Positions 6,091 to 6,112 of a stretch of 6,112 nt of DNA are shown here, piece by piece. Both the position numbers and the translations under genes were made by a program. The notes under the pieces were generated by a model. The model was not told the DNA's origin. It saw only the letters and a list, made by a program, of their open reading frames with translations, and ran no database searches. The DNA lies in assembly GCA_002315155.1 (NCBI GenBank), contig DCFY01000165.1:5988-12099 (forward strand). Direction: 5' to 3'. The stretch comes from Megamonas sp. UBA1792. Lineage in GTDB: Bacteria > Bacillota_C > Negativicutes > Selenomonadales > Selenomonadaceae. How positions within the stretch are numbered: position 1 is the stretch's first letter; each line of letters starts with the position of its first letter.

Positions 6091-6112
6091 GCCGAAGTGG
6101 CGGAATTGGCAG
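6091..6112 (+). tRNA. tRNA-Leu, 5' end only (cut by window edge)
   Basis: The last 22 bases read GCCGAAGTGGCGGAATTGGC and then AG. This is the acceptor strand GCCGAAG, the TG linker, the D-stem GCGG and the D-loop AATTGG typical of bacterial tRNA-Leu (a class II tRNA). The anticodon lies outside the window, so the isoacceptor cannot be stated. A strong promoter is placed upstream. Confidence 0.85.

Noticed and set aside
1..6112. CRISPR array, transposase, toxin-antitoxin or defence genes
   Set aside because: No regularly spaced direct repeats and no such protein families were seen on either strand.

Overview
The window is a compact, AT-rich stretch of bacterial chromosome. The gene content suggests a Firmicutes-type organism, most likely in the class Negativicutes (the Veillonella/Selenomonas/Megamonas side). 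This rests on the DnaE type, a small DUF2007-like gene directly behind dnaE, the YgjP-like peptidase and SIMPL genes, strong AGGAG-type ribosome binding sites and the tRNA-Leu sequence. The genus cannot be fixed by eye.

Layout from left to right. Positions 1-2067 (+) hold the C-terminal ~60% of the replicative DNA polymerase III alpha subunit; its 5' part lies outside the window. A 66-residue DUF2007-like protein follows (2152-2352, +), probably on the same transcript. That transcript ends at a strong hairpin (2352-2398) which also serves the convergent membrane acyltransferase gene (2414-3529, -). Positions 3530-3924 contain no gene. They carry two separate palindromic structures: a perfect 23-bp inverted repeat (3704-3761) and a ~127-bp imperfect palindrome with an AGGGCTGT terminal repeat (3788-3914). 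The second looks like a small mobile or repeat element doubling as a terminator.

Two minus-strand genes form a short operon. A YgjP/DUF45-type zinc metallopeptidase (4649-5356) comes first, followed after 16 bases by a secreted SIMPL-domain protein (3925-4632). A well-formed promoter (5388-5416) precedes them, and the palindrome at 3788-3914 follows. Divergent from this operon is a 115-residue ASCH-like putative RNA-binding protein (5557-5904, +). The window ends 22 bases into a tRNA-Leu gene (from 6091), which has its own extended -10 promoter (6010-6039).

The coding content is mostly ordinary housekeeping and accessory genes, and I see no new multi-gene system. The most interesting parts are the two palindromic structures between the acyltransferase and SIMPL genes, and the promoter evidence that moves the metallopeptidase start codon.
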